A program made the position numbers and the translations under genes. The notes below the pieces were generated by a model. It searched no databases. It saw only the letters and a list, made by a program, of their open reading frames with translations, and was not told where the DNA came from. DNA of 64,000 nucleotides from Siphonodentalium dalli (lineage: Eukaryota; Mollusca; Scaphopoda; Gadilida; Siphonodentaliidae): the NCBI GenBank assembly GCA_032622095.1, contig CP136066.1, positions 105,977,319-106,041,318 on the forward strand, written 5' to 3'. Positions 27,601 through 42,600 of this stretch are shown one piece after another; positions within the stretch are counted from its first letter, which is position 1; every line of letters starts with the position of its first letter.

Positions 27601-30600
27601 AATTATACATCCTGTTGAGCACCGGGGAAAGTTTCACCGGGCCTGAGAAACAGGAAATTGACTTTGCGTAGCCCTATGTTTAAACCTTTTCTTTACTAAA
27701 TACTAATTGACGAGTAGTTCCTGTAGGAAATGTTTGGATAATAATTAAGTTTAACAAACGACCATATGTTTGTTGAACTTATTACTCGAAAATTCCCACC
27801 AATGAATATGAATCCTTAAGCACATGTATTATCTTTTTGACTATCTTTTTGACTGACTGTTATCTGCTAATTTATTCTGAACACCCCTCCAAATGAATAA
27901 TAAACCATTCCAATGTATACTTATATTACTGAGTGGGAGAGTCCATTTAGTATAGAACTGGTTAATCTAGGCTTGCCACGATTATTCCATTAATCGACTA
28001 ACCTTCGACAGGTGTGGTAGTCGACGGTTATTTACTTTGTCGACTAATCGCCCAAGGGGGGGTGTGGGTATGGTTGTTTATTTAAGCAGTACTATGCGCA
28101 AATGCCATGCCTGGAAGTAAAAGTTAACAGTGTATGTAGCACAATTCACCACCGACAGCCTTTTCTCTCGTCTGCACTTCTGATGCGGCTTCCTTTGATC
28201 CTTTGATGTCACAGCCGAAGTTTGTCGGTTATCTTCAAAGAGTTTGGTGTGTGACATGTTCTCACAGTCAGCGGGAGGCCAGCGGCATCCTTTGCTTTTA
28301 TGTCGTGTCACGGCCTTGTCAATGTTTATAAATTATTAACTGTGAATTTATGTTCCTATGGATTGGTAATTAGCTATCATTTATATCCAAAATGAACGAC
28401 GTGCATCGGACTGCATCTATATTTCATTTTTTCAAATTTCATACTGTAAAACTTCACCATTATTGACAAAGTCACAAAGTTCACGGGACATGGAATGTTC
28501 AAAGTTACTGGACAGTTATCAGTAACGAGTGTGTGTCATCACTTATTAGTGCTATATGCATTACATTCTCCAAAGTGGTAATCGTGCTGCACGCATTTTG
28601 AATAACAAAACTAGAAGTACAGCAGACACCTAAGCCCGTGAAATCAAATTAAGTGCTATATATATGTCAGATGACGCAATCGATACACAATGGGATTCTC
28701 TTCAAAATTAACTATAGTCCATTTTCAAAAAAGTATGCGACAATTCCACACACTTTCAATGCCACTGCGATGCATGTTCACGGGGAACATTGATTGACTG
28801 GACAGATATTTTTTAAATTTCTCATCCGCGGGAACAGCGATGAGGAGGACGTTTACCTGCAGCGCAAATTTGAGTTTAGGTGGCCGATGACGGGCGGGGG
28901 CCTCAGAATGACAAGCCTGCTGACTGACAGTTTATAACTGTGTTCAATCTGGATGTAAAGTAGCCATTGTAATTTTTGCAGTTATCATGTGTTTACCTAG
29001 GTGTAATATGGGCTGCAAATATGAACGATTAATCGACTAACCGTCGATTATAATGATCGATTAGTCGATTATGAAAACTCATAGTCGTGGCAACCCCAGG
29101 TTAATCATTGATGTCAGATGACACATAAGGAAGTCAATTAACATTCAATTGGGCTAAATAATTTAATGAAGAAGCAATCGAATCGTGTTCTCCCGTAAAG
29201 TCATACTTGTGCCATTATTAAATAAATTGAGTTCTGCTGTGGTTAAGGAGTCAGTTATTTAGGGCATTACTGTATAACAGTTATAAAATATAACTATATT
29301 TAGTATAGAAAGGGTTAACTAAGCTGTTTCCACCACCTCTATTGTTTATCCCGCCCACCTCTATTGTTTATCCCGCCCACCTCTATTGTTAATCCCGCCC
29401 ACCTCTATTGTTTATCCCACCCACCTCTATTGTTTATCCCACTCACCTCTATTGTTTATCCCGCCTACCTCTATTGTTTATCCCACTCACCTCTATTGTT
29501 TATCCCGCCCACCTCTATTGTTTATCCCGCCCACCTCTATTGTTTATCCCACTCACCTCTATTGTTTATCCCACCACCTCTATTGTTTATCCCGCCTACC
29601 TCTATTGTTTATCCCACTCACCTCTATTGTTTTTCCCGCCCACCTCTATTGTTTATCCCGCCCACCTCTATTGTTTTTCCCACCCACCTCTCTTGTTTAT
29701 CCCACCCACCTCTATTGTTTATCCCACTCACCTCTATTGTTTATCCCACCACCTCTATTGTTTATCCCGCCTACCTCTATTGTTTATCCCACCCACCTCT
29801 CTTGTTTATCCCACCCACCTCTATTGTTTATCCCGCCCACCTCTATTGTTTATCCCACCCACCTCTATTGTTTATCCCACCCATTTCTATTGTTTATCCC
29901 GCCCACCTCTATTGTTTATCCCACTCACCTCTATTGTTTATCCCGCCCACCTCTATTGTTTATCCCGCCCACATCTATTGTTTATCCCGCCCACCTCTAT
30001 TGTTTATCCCGCCCACCTCTATTGTTTATCCCACCCACCTCTATTGTTTATCCCGCCCACCTCTATTGTTTATCCCGCCCACCTCTATTGTTTATCCCGC
30101 CCACCTCTCTTGTTTATCCCGCCCACCTCTCTTGTTTATCCCACCCACCTCTGTTGTTTATCCCGCCCACCTCTATTGTTTATCCCGCCCACCTCTATTG
30201 TTTATCCCGCCCACCTCTCTTGTTTATCCCGCCCACCTCTGTTGTTTATCCAGCCTACCTCTGTTGTTTATCTCGCCCACCTCTGTTGTTTATCCCGCCC
30301 ACCTCTATTGTTTATCCCGCCCACATCTCTTGTTTATCCCGCCCACATATATTGTTTATCGAGCCCACCTCTATTTTTATCCCGCCCACCTCTGTTGTTT
30401 ATCCCGCCCACCTCTATTGATTATCGCGCACACCTCTATTTTTATCCTGCCACCTCTATTGTTTATTGTTTATCCCACCCACCTCTATTGTTTATCCCGC
30501 CCACCTCTATTGTTCATCCCACCCACCTCTATTGTTTATCTCGCCATTTCATCTTCTATTTCAGAGAATGCATGGACAACAAGGCATTCTTTCAGCATCC

Positions 30601-33600
30601 AGATCTGATGAGGGCGCTATGTGTCCACGAGACCGTCATGCAATTGATGGTTAACACTTTGAATAAGGCACAACAACAGCAACAATCTGCATCAGTTGGA
30701 GATCAACAAACACGAGATCCGGCAACCATCGGAACAGTGGAGAGCCTTAACGAACAAAATAAGGTATGTTTACTACCTAATTGCATGAGGTCTTTTTTTT
30801 GGATTTTTAATTCTGAATTTTAATGAATGGCTTTATTTTCACTAGTTGAATTTTCTCACTTTTTGATGCTCTGAACATTTCAATATTGTTCTCTGATATT
30901 ACTTTTTCTTAAAACTTCATATCAAACTTTGGTATATAGGTTCACACTTGGCTGATGGTTTCTGACTCATTCATTCATGAATTGATGAGATTTTCTTGAA
31001 TTTATTCCAAATTTGCCTGTTACAATTGAAGGTTGATCGACATGATTTGACTGATTGATTCGATGATTGGAAACTTTTTCCTTCAGGATACTTTCAATCG
31101 ATACTATTAGACCATGCAAAGTAAATTTCCCATTTCTCTGGCCTAACAATTTTGAAAAGCATATGCACGCACAGTTTTCGATTAATTTTTTTATTTCTAG
31201 GCACATGCCAACAAGGCATTCCATCCCTGCATCGGCTAGGTCTGGGTTTAAATTTGAGTTGCCTATGGCCATTGTGGTCCATGTGTTTTATTTTGTAAAA
31301 AATCATGGAATAAAGTATCATTGACAAACTTTTTATATTGAGTATGCAGATGCAATACATCACATGTTTAACCCTTTCAGTGCCAGGGGCCGATCTCATC
31401 GTCCCTAATTTACGGTCTTTTTTTTTTTATAGATTTTTTAGTTGTTTTTTTGGGTTGAATATTTTTGGGGTATGCTTAAGCATGCTATAGCGAATTTAAA
31501 AACAAACTGGATAAAACAATAGGGGCACGTTATAACTCAAAACTATCACCAAGTATTTATAGTAATAATTTTGATGCCCATGAAAAACGTAAGATTCTCT
31601 GGCACTAAACCTACAAAATAAGTCTGGCACTGAAAGAGTTAAAGAATATAAGAAAAAATTATTAAAATTGTAAAATATTGTACAAAATAATAACAAATGA
31701 TTAAAAATTGTTAGGCCAATGCATTCTCTTATATATGCGAGGCAACCTACTCGCATATATAAGAGAATGCATTGGCACAGGGTGTATGAGTTGATAAAAA
31801 AATCAGACCTGGCACTGAAAGGGTTAACACATAGTTTTTAACACACAGGTTTTCGCGATCATCTGCGCAGGCCTGAGAAACAGGAAATTGACTTTGCATA
31901 GACTTTTAGCATCTAGCCGTCAAACTTTACTTCAACTAAATTCAGCTTGGGACATTGGTTGTTCTAGATTCTGCTTATAGCCAAAGTTCCTTTCTATCTG
32001 TTTCCTACCACATAGCTTAACATATTAGTGACCTTCTCATCTAAAATCACAAGTATTATCACAATTTTGACATCATTGTATTGGATAAAATGTCATTACC
32101 AAGATGTTTGCTTAATTTCAATTTTATAAAGATAAAGTTTACTACAATTATCAAAAAACCCGAAACTTTATCTGAAATGTAAACTATGTGGCAGTGGACA
32201 AATGAAAAGGAACTTTAACTAAAAGTAGTACATATTTATAGACCAATTGGTTTCATTCAGAGGAAATATTTTGTAATTATGTAGCGTCAATACAATTTGA
32301 GAAGTTGTTCTTGTTTTGAGTATATTTTAATCTCTTGTTCTAAAAGTTCTTCACAATTCTGCTGCTTTCTTAACCATTTCTATACAAAATGGATTCTCCC
32401 AAACTCCCATTCCATTATAAAAGTATACATTGGAATGGTCTATTATTCATTTTGAGGGGTGTTCATGATAAATTAGAAGATGACAGTCAGACAAAAATGT
32501 AATAAAATTGCTGAAGGATTCATATTCATTGGTGGGAAATGTTCATATAATAAGTTCAACAAATGATCATTTGTTGAACTTATTATCTGAACATTTCCTA
32601 AGGGAAATATGACTTGTTGCCAGTGAGAGCTTTCCAATGAATGGCAACAAGCCATATTTCCGACTAAATCCTGAAAAGTTACCCATAATTCTGCTGTGGT
32701 TATGGAGTCGATTATTTAGGGCATTACTGTACTCGCCAATGAGTATTTAGTAAAGAAAAGGTTTGATTCAAGTTGTGGATAGTGGTGTACAATGATTGTA
32801 AATTAGATGCTTTAATACAATTTTATATGAAGTGTAGTTCCTCTAAAAGGGATATCATCAATGGACTATCTCATTTAACCCTTTCTATACTAAATGGATT
32901 GCCCCATTCGGTTATAACAGTATACATTGGAATGGTCTATTATTAATTTGGAGGGATGATAATGATATATTAGCAGATAACAGCCTAACAAAACGATAAT
33001 ACAAGTGCAGTAGAAATCATATTTATTCCTGGGAAATGTACAGATTATAAGTTCAACATTTGAACTTATTACCTGAACATTTCCTAAGGGAGCTACTCAT
33101 CAATGAGTATTCAGTATAGAAAGGGTTAATCTTATGCACAAATCTTCATGGAATTTTGTTTCGACCCATGGTATTGATCACAAATGGATTTTTCACATAT
33201 TTATAGAAACATGATACATACGTTGTTTTTCATTTCATAACATTTATTTGATTCAAGCAATATATACAGCAATGCTCTAAATAATCGACTCCTTAACCAC
33301 AGCAGAATTATGGGGAGTCAATTATTTAAGAGCATTACTGTACCTAGACAGAGCAGCACACATGTGTAGAATGGTTTGTTCATCACAGGTGTTTCTTATG
33401 GCCTATTATACAACAAGAACCAAATGTTCGAGTTCTACTTCATACCTTGACAAATGAGTACCATAATTTCAATCCATTAACACCGTAGCCCGACAGTAGT
33501 CTGCAAAACAATGAATCTGACTTTTATGTTAACTTTAGCCATATTAACAATTAAGATAGCATATACCTAAAGAAAGTTAAAACCCATTTCTGTCCTCTTA

Positions 33601-36600
33601 TGCATTATTACCATGAGCGTTGTCCACATATTTGATTTATATTGACCATGGAAAAGCTATATTCTTCATTAGATATTTTCATACCATTGTTGCATTCACA
33701 AAAATGAAGGTACAGTTATGCCCTAAGTAATCGATTCCTTAAACACAGCAGAATTATGGGTAACTTTTCAGGATTTAGTCGGAAATATGGCTCCATTCAT
33801 CGGAAAACTCTCGGGGAGAGCTTTCCGATGAATGGCAACAAGCCTTATTTCCGACTAAATCCTGAAAAGTTACCCATAATTCTGCTGTGTTTAACCCTTT
33901 GAACACTGGCTCCCCACAATGATCGACGCCCTGACCCTGGGCTCCCAGAGGTATGTTCACTTATTGTAGACTGTGTTCAGGCATATGGTGCTGTATTGTA
34001 TGCATTCTCTTCTACCATACACCATTGGAAAGATTATTAAATTCTGAATTCAGCACATCACAATCTATTTCAATATCTGAAATCCAGAAAAGGTTATAAA
34101 AAATTGAAAACTTATTAGATTTATTATAGAAACTGCCAAAAAATGTTACGTAACGTCACAATCCCAACGTAAATACATGACGTCATATGGGCTTTAGCCA
34201 AAACAAACTCTGGGTGTTCTCTGAATACCCCACCAATAACTAAAATGTGCGGCATTGTGCGGTCTTTTGGCTTATGCCATTTTATAGACAAGAATCTGAA
34301 CTTTATTCTCGTGTAAATCTATATAGCGTGTACCTTTGCGCAAAAAAAATATGATTTAATGAACTCAGAAGTTTGTTTATTCTTGAACAAAACTCATATG
34401 ACATATGTTTACATCCGACAATCGTTAGCGCGAATTATATAATTTAGCGGGAATTTCTTCACACACATTGGGAGTTAAATACCACAAAAATACGTCACTA
34501 AAGTTTCTATCTATAACTATATATTTTTAGATCTCTTATGTGCCATATAAGTCGATATGACCTAACGCGAAACGAGAGGTCGCGAGAAGCAATATGGCAG
34601 CGCCGTAATTGCAGAAATGTGATGAAATGGAGACTGTATCCGGTTTTTAATCGGCTTATACTCCGTTATGGCAAATACAATCTCGATAATATTTGGGCAG
34701 CTAAAACAGTTATAATATGAATTTTATGCAACACTATTTTATTTTTCTCAACGTTGAGTATTTATCGAAATATAAAAAATAAATTGCAACACTGCGATGC
34801 CGACGGTAGAATGAGATTACGTCATGGCCGGAAAACCGGCCAGTCACGTATATATGCAATTACGTTCTTGCCGGAATACCGGCCAGCCGGGTTCAAAGGG
34901 TTAAGGAGTCGATTACTTAGGGCATTACTGTATGGGCAGGCAATAAATATAATTAAAAAATTATGGAGGCATCATTGGTATGTGTTTCTACACAGAAACT
35001 AAGTTAGTAATCTATGTTTTTCCCATATCTATGCTCTTTATTGTTAAAAAATGTTTGTAAATGTGTATAAAGACTTCTCTTTAGTTTGAGTTACATATGA
35101 CAATGGTACTCTGTTAACCATTTCATGACGGGAGTTTCGCTGGTGCAGCATTAAAGATCCTGTGCCAGTGCACTCTGTTATATATGCGAGTCTCCCATAG
35201 TGAACCTCTCATATATAAGAGAATGCACTGTCTTGCAAGGTCAAGGTAAATATTGTTAGGTTAATGTATTTTCTTATATATGCCACCTGGCATTTATATA
35301 AGAGAATGCATTGGCACAGGGTTTTTGCTAAATTTCAGGACGCTCCAGTCATGGAAGGGTTAATAGCCCTTTCCATACTAAATACTCATTGATGAGTAGT
35401 TCCCTTAGGAAATGTTCGGATAATACATTCAACAAAGGTCGTTTGTTGAACTTATTATGTGAACATTTACCTCCAATAAACAGGACTCTTCTGTACTTGT
35501 ATTATCTGTCGTCTCCTTATAATACCTGTACATTGTTCCAAATCACTAAGAGACCATTCCAATGCACACTTTTTAACTTGGTGGGAAAATCCATTTAGTA
35601 CAGAAAGGGTTATCATTTGTCAATCTTCTGCACATCTATCTGCAAAAAAGAATCAATTTCTACAATATTACGGATTTATTCTATAATTGCTCGCTGTATT
35701 CATGCATTCATCTTTTTAACTATGTTAACACTATTTTGCTATAAGACACATTATATACAATCATAAGTTTACCATACTTGCATGCTTTAGAGTGTTTGGG
35801 TAAGTTCATTGCTCATAAATGTCTCCGCCCTTACTATTGTGTATGCGCCATACAACACAATTATACAACTTGGTGACAATCTAAAATACAAGTAATTTTT
35901 AATTTACTATGAAGTCGCCCTGAATTTGACGAGAGTTACATGTAATTCCGTTTTTGTTTTTAGATATTTTGATATTCTGAAGAAAATAGGTTTTAACTTG
36001 TTTTCCTCGAACATAAAATTGTTTGATAAAATAACTCACAATTCTAGTAAATATGGTTGATCTAGAAGACTGCAATATGTGTACTTCAGTGTGAAAATCA
36101 TGCAGAATTATATAAATCATGATCATATATAAAATATATAACAAACATGATTTATGATTACATTTCTATTTCTAGAGTCTCAATTTAAATATATATCTAT
36201 CGAATGTTATAAGAGATAGAACTTCAGACTAGAGTATTTATGACCACCAACCTTTTCACCTTCAACTTTATCATATGCATACATCAAATTATTTGATTTA
36301 TTTTTGAAAGTTTTTCATGACATTCAATGCTAAAACTTTATTTTTATATGGCCAAAGGGCTGAAATAAAACAACAATCAATCAATCATTTCTAAAACAAG
36401 TCGACGACATCTTTATTCCATCTTAATACAATCTTTCGATCAACATTCGGAAAGGGCTAATATTCATGTTAATTTAGATGGTGTGTTGAACTGTGTTTGC
36501 ATTTGAGTGATATAAGCTTTCATAAATTAATAGTATTATGCATTCAGCCCTGTTAATAGTATTATGCATTCAGGCCTGTTAATTAGCAGAAATTTGCCTA

Positions 36601-39600
36601 CGCTAAAAGAATAACTAGGCCAGAAATATTTTCTAAAAATCCTCGGATCCACATACAGTAATGCCCTAAATAATCGACTCCTTAACCACAGCAGAATTAT
36701 GGATAATTTTTCAGAATTTAGTTGGAAATATGGCTTGTTGCCATTCATCGGAAAGCTCTCACTGAGAGCTTTCCAATGAATGGCAACAAGCCATATTTCC
36801 GACTAAACCCTGAAAAATTACCCATAATTCTGCTGTGGTTAAGGAGTCGATTATTTAGGGCATTACTGTAGTTGCATGCTCTACACATATACCTTCAGTT
36901 TTCAATTGGAGCTTGGTCAATTATCGTGGCAGACTTGCATATTATCAAGATAGTACTTATCTCAGTAGTCATTGGCATTCAACAATGAATTTTTAATGTC
37001 TGCAAACTTCCCAATGCGACACTAACACAATGTATGCAACAATTTGTTTCCATTTTGCACAAAACATAGACATGTTTTGCAATTTGAAAAATAGACAAAA
37101 CAAGATTTCTTTTTGCCTCAGCATTTGATTCAACTCAGTCGATAGCTGACACTATAATTAACAGGGCTGTGCCTTAATATTATTGTGCTGATGTTGTAGT
37201 TGGTGGGTTCTCGTATTTTAGACGCTTCTGTGGTGGAGAAATTTGTGTCATGTGGCTATTTATAGAGTAGTTAGATTTTGAGTCTTGATTCAGGATGTTG
37301 ATGATGAGCGCCAGCACAGTGCGATCATGAAGGTATGGTGGGAATGCGCAGCCCGCCGTAGATGACGCAGGCCGTATCAGTCCCAAACTAATATCTCCGC
37401 GTGTGCTGGGATTGATACTGATGCTGTAGATGTTAGTCAGAAAGTTTGCCCATAAGTAAACCACTACTGAGATTTAAATTTACTTTTCATGGCAATTGGC
37501 TCATAATCATTTTAAAATATTCTGTCTTAACCTCTTGACTGCTATATGTCCAAGTCTGGAAATAGTGTGTCTGTCATTTGCAGAATGAGGTCCCCATAGG
37601 GTGAATTTAGTGATGTATTCTGCACAGTGGGCTAGCATCAATAAATTCGCCCTCTGGGAACCTGATTCTGGTTAGGCCTCAACTGCTATGGGAGAAGTGG
37701 GATCAATTGAACTTCTTCAGTTGAAGTTTGCGATGTTCACCCATTAGTCCCTCGATTGTGCATTTTATATTCTGCAAACTAGGAGAAGCTGATATAGAAA
37801 CTGAAGAGACGGAAAAAAGTAACTGAAAACAATGATAATTAGAGTTTATAGATACTTACCAGAAGATGAGGCCAAAGCAGAATGAGATCACCATTCCCCA
37901 GATACACCAACTCCAGAGGAGGTGTAGTGAGCATAGACCAACATAATTACAATGAAATCAGTGCCAATTCATGGCCAGTGGAATGAATGCAATTTTGTCC
38001 CATAGAATTCAGAGAAACTGTTGATGGAATCTGGGACGTCTACAGCATCAGTGTGTGAACAGGCCTCTAGATTCACAGATATTGCGACGATAGTTAGTTT
38101 GTGATATCATGAATGTCCTGCCATGCACAAACACTAATCTTCATGTAATATATAGAAATAGCAATTAAGTACATGTCCATGTTATGTAGGAACCTCTTTT
38201 ATCATACAAGGAATAATAAGAAGTCACTATTTTTCTGAATCTTTCAGCCACCACATTGCTGCATTTATCAACAGTATAACTCTATGAACTACATAAATAG
38301 ATGGTCATATCACATAGACTATAAATGTAAAATCTTAAGATACTTTAAGCTACTGTGATATGAGCCTCTAATTATGTAGTTCATTGCGTTGTACTGTTCA
38401 TATTAACCCTTTCATGATGGGAGCTGCGTTGGTGCATTCTCTTATATATGCGAGTTGATCATAGGTCGCCTCACATATATAAGAGAATGCATTGGCCTAA
38501 CAAATTTTTATCAATTTTCTTACATTCTTTACAATTTTTTTAATTTTTTAACATTTTTTCTTACATTCTTTAACAATTTTATCATTTTGTATAATTTTTT
38601 CTTACATTCTTTATCATTTTTTCTTACATTCTTTATCATTTTTTTTATCAATATTTCTTACATTCTTTAACAATATTTTCTTTCATTTTTTAGCAATTAT
38701 AAAAAATAATATAAAATTTGTTAGGCCAATGCATTCTCTTGTATATGCGAGGCGACCTATGGTCGACTTGCATAGATAAGAGAATGCATTGGCACAGGGT
38801 TTTCGCAAAAAATCAGGAAGCTCCAGTCATGAAAGTGTTAAGGCTGTGACAGATAAAGAGATTTTTAATTCTTCTCTGTATAAATAACTAGATAGTCATA
38901 GTCAGGATGGCTGGCTATCTGTAGTCTTGTGTTATCAGTTTAGTCATATAATCTAAGGCACTGTTCACACATATTCTACACTATGCCACAGCTAGCAACT
39001 GTATTTAGGTTGTTTCAGCATTTTGTTTTGACTGTCACACAGTGAGCGACATGAGGCTTTCCGCTACGGGGGCAGTGAGTTCCTTTTAAGGTCCCTTACC
39101 CCCTCACCTAAATTTCCCCTCCAACATATTTTCATACAGGATCCACGGATTTATCCCTGCAACACATGTGTATATCTGCCACTAAATAAAACCAACAAAG
39201 TTAATTATACACCTATCCCAAAACTTTATCTGAAAATGTTGGATTTCTGTCCGTCCGCTCATATATCCTAACTATGGGTTATCAGATCTCATAGAAATTT
39301 GGTATGCAGGTTTGGCATCAGTAGGGCTTTCAAAAGAGGGTTCATTGACATTTTCACTTTTTCCATTCAAGAGTTATCCCTCTTTATTTATCTGAAAATG
39401 TAGAATTTCCGTTCGTCGTTCGTTAGAATTGTCAAGTAATTTGTTCGTTCATCACTTTATTTTTCTTAAAAGTTTGGTTTCTGACCTGCCCATAATGTAA
39501 TAGCATAAATAATCGACTCCTTAAAAACCACAGCAGAATTATGGGTAACTTTTCAGGATTTAGTCGGAAATATGGCTTGTTGCCATTCATCGGAAAGCTC

Positions 39601-42600
39601 AGACTGAGAAATATGGCTTGTTATGGTAAGATATTTTCCAGTTTTATGGACTGAGATTTCTACCAGCATCAATAGGGGTACCATTCCCCAAATCCCTAGT
39701 GGAAACCCTGTATAACAACAGGATAATCGAGTAAAGCTCTGCTCAAGTGGGAACCCGGAGTATGTGTCAAAACTATAGGATTAAAGACCAATCATGGACA
39801 TGTATCGACTAGCTCTCTGTGTGACAATGAAAACAAAACACTGATACGACCTAAATGCAGTCGCTAACCGGGGCATAGTGTAGCATGTGTGAACAGTATC
39901 TAACGCGTGGCCAACTGACCCTGCTATAATGTTGCTGGTTCTGCTGATTTAGCTATGACTTTGGTGTGACAAAGTGATGCTGTTAAAAAAAATGTACTTT
40001 TTTTTATTCTCACAGTATCATTTTCAAGGTCTCTTTAAGTAGATATTTATCTGAAAATAAAATAGGTGAATCAATTATTGCTAAAGCGGGCTGCACACGA
40101 TGCGATATAAGCCATATGATAAATATTGGGCAACTATTACGGGCCAAATCGTAAGTGTCTGCGGTTGAAAATCTCTGTGTCAGCACTGCAAGGTATCAAA
40201 TAATTTAGATTCTCTGTGATCAAGTCGTGCGATTTATGCGAAGTATCCAATCAGATTCAACTATTAATATGATCATGTGGTGATCGCATGTTTTATTTCA
40301 CAACAACAACATGGCGTCCAGCGTCCATCAAGTCCAAGTTGATTCGCAGAGTCAGAGTGGCAGGATATTTTGGACGGAAAATGAACAAGACACATTAATT
40401 GAATCATGGGAGTCATACCCATGCCTCTACAATACAACTACAACTGAATTAAAAAAAAACAAAAGAAAGTGATCAGTAATTAATATGGTGTCTACATCTG
40501 ATTGTGTGGGGGGAATTATATCAGGTACACGATAGAACCTCAGTCAAGATGGCTCACAATTTTGAGAAATATGAAGGTAGTTTTTATGTTTACCCATACC
40601 ATAGTATGGTAAACATAGTGTCGTTGCCCGGATTGACCATTCGTCGTTCGTCCGTCTGTTCGTCTGTCTGTCCGTAGACACTTTACGAGTAATGCGATAA
40701 CTCAAACATTTTCTATCCGATCGAAACCACATTTTGTATATGGGTTTCTCAGCCCAAAATACAGATCAAGTTCGAATTTGGGTTTGATCCGAGATTTTGT
40801 TACAGAGTTATGGCCCTTTTTCAACTTAGAATTCATGCATGCTGCCATAACTAAAAAAAATTCATCTGACCGTAACCAAATTTGGTAGGCGAGTTGCTCA
40901 GCCCAAAATACATATCGAGTTCGAATATGGGTTTGATCCGATATTTTTTAATGGAGTTATGGATAACCCTTTGACATAGAATTCATGCATGTTGTTTCGA
41001 TAAATCTACAATTTTTCAACTGATAGAAACCAAATTTTGTATGTGAGTTTCTCAACTCAAAATACAGATCAAGTTCGAATATGGGTTAGATCTGATTTGT
41101 TATACCAGAGTTATGGCCCTTTTTCAACTAAGAATTGAACAGATTTGAGTTTTTGATAACCCAGGTAGATCACAATTAACTACCAATAATGCAGCTTAAC
41201 TGCAATATGAGCGACTGCAGAAGTGATCTCTTATTGAAATATTAGTTATTTTTAGCCACTGTATATACAACATAGCTCTATGATAGTGGTGAAGCTGTAA
41301 GTGTAACCCAATCATGATTCAATGGACTGTCCCATTCAGTTCTAATGTTTTAATTGGAATAGTCTATTATTCATTTCTGGGGATGTTCTCATTTGAAATT
41401 TCAATTAATAATTCTTCTCCAGGTTTCTCCTCATTCACTTGCATGGATTTCTGTAGTTAAAGATTAAAACATCTCAACATTCCTGATACTTTCATCTGTC
41501 TGATACCATGTCTCATTTTATATTGGTTTATTTTGACACCCTCTTTGCCCCTATTGATTCATTAATTTATTTAGATTTTTATGTGTACCTATACCATAGT
41601 ATGGTACACTTATTGTGATGTCCGGATTTACTACTTGTTTTCATTTAGATATTGATGATTATGATACAAGTTGATTAAAAAGATTCCCAATGTGTCCCTT
41701 TTTTTTAATAATTAAAAACAATTATTTTTATAAGTTTAAAAATTTGAAAAACTAACACCATTATAACTCTGCCAAGGGTACCCCGAATCACCACACCAAA
41801 TTTGTTTAAATCGGTCCAAAATCTTGTGTTATGTACTGGTAAATTTGTTTGGAGCAACATTAAATCAAATTCACCAATTCCATGCCATTCCTTTGGAGCT
41901 ATTGATAAGACTATATCATTTTCTGATGTCTCTTATGCCAATGTGCAAATAATCTGATAAAGAAGGCTATGGTATCTAATTTAAAATAAAGATTCAACAA
42001 TAAACATCACATGATATTAGCAGTAGACTTGGACATCTGTGCTGCAGAGTTATATCTTCAGATGGTCTGAGGTCATTATAATTGTTTAATATTGGTTTAA
42101 TAGAGAGGTCAGTGTTCAACATGAACAATTCCTGAGATTTGTTGACGCTCTGCTATATTATTCCATGTTCAGGTCACACATTTCACATTTAACCCAAGGC
42201 TGTGGTGTGGTGGTTTAGCATTACATATCCTGTACCAGTGCATTCTCTTATATAAATGCCTGTGACCCATACATTCCAATAATTTGTGTTATGTACATTT
42301 GTCTATAATAGTACATACAGTATACTCTATAATTCAAAACCAAAACTCTCATTTATGATTCTGATCATAGTAAATTTTTATTGCCAAGGGATGGGTTAAC
42401 ATCTGCCGATCGTGATCGGCCTCTCGTTCTTAATAGAATTACTTTGATCTACCAACTTGATACCTAAATAAGCTTAACCCACCAGCATCATAGCTGGATG
42501 AGACCATTAGATATTTAACACTTAATTGATGGCAGACAATCACTGTGCCCAAGTATCGTTGCTTTGTGAGAGATACCAACTTTTTAAACTGCCATATTGA

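Noticed and set aside
29364-30823. Three overlapping open frames of 344-471 codons rich in Pro, Ser, Leu and Tyr
   Set aside because: They are three frames of the same 22-bp minisatellite, which has no forward stop codons. Similar peptides in all frames show repeat composition, not a protein. Only the last part (from 30565) is RyR exon 17.
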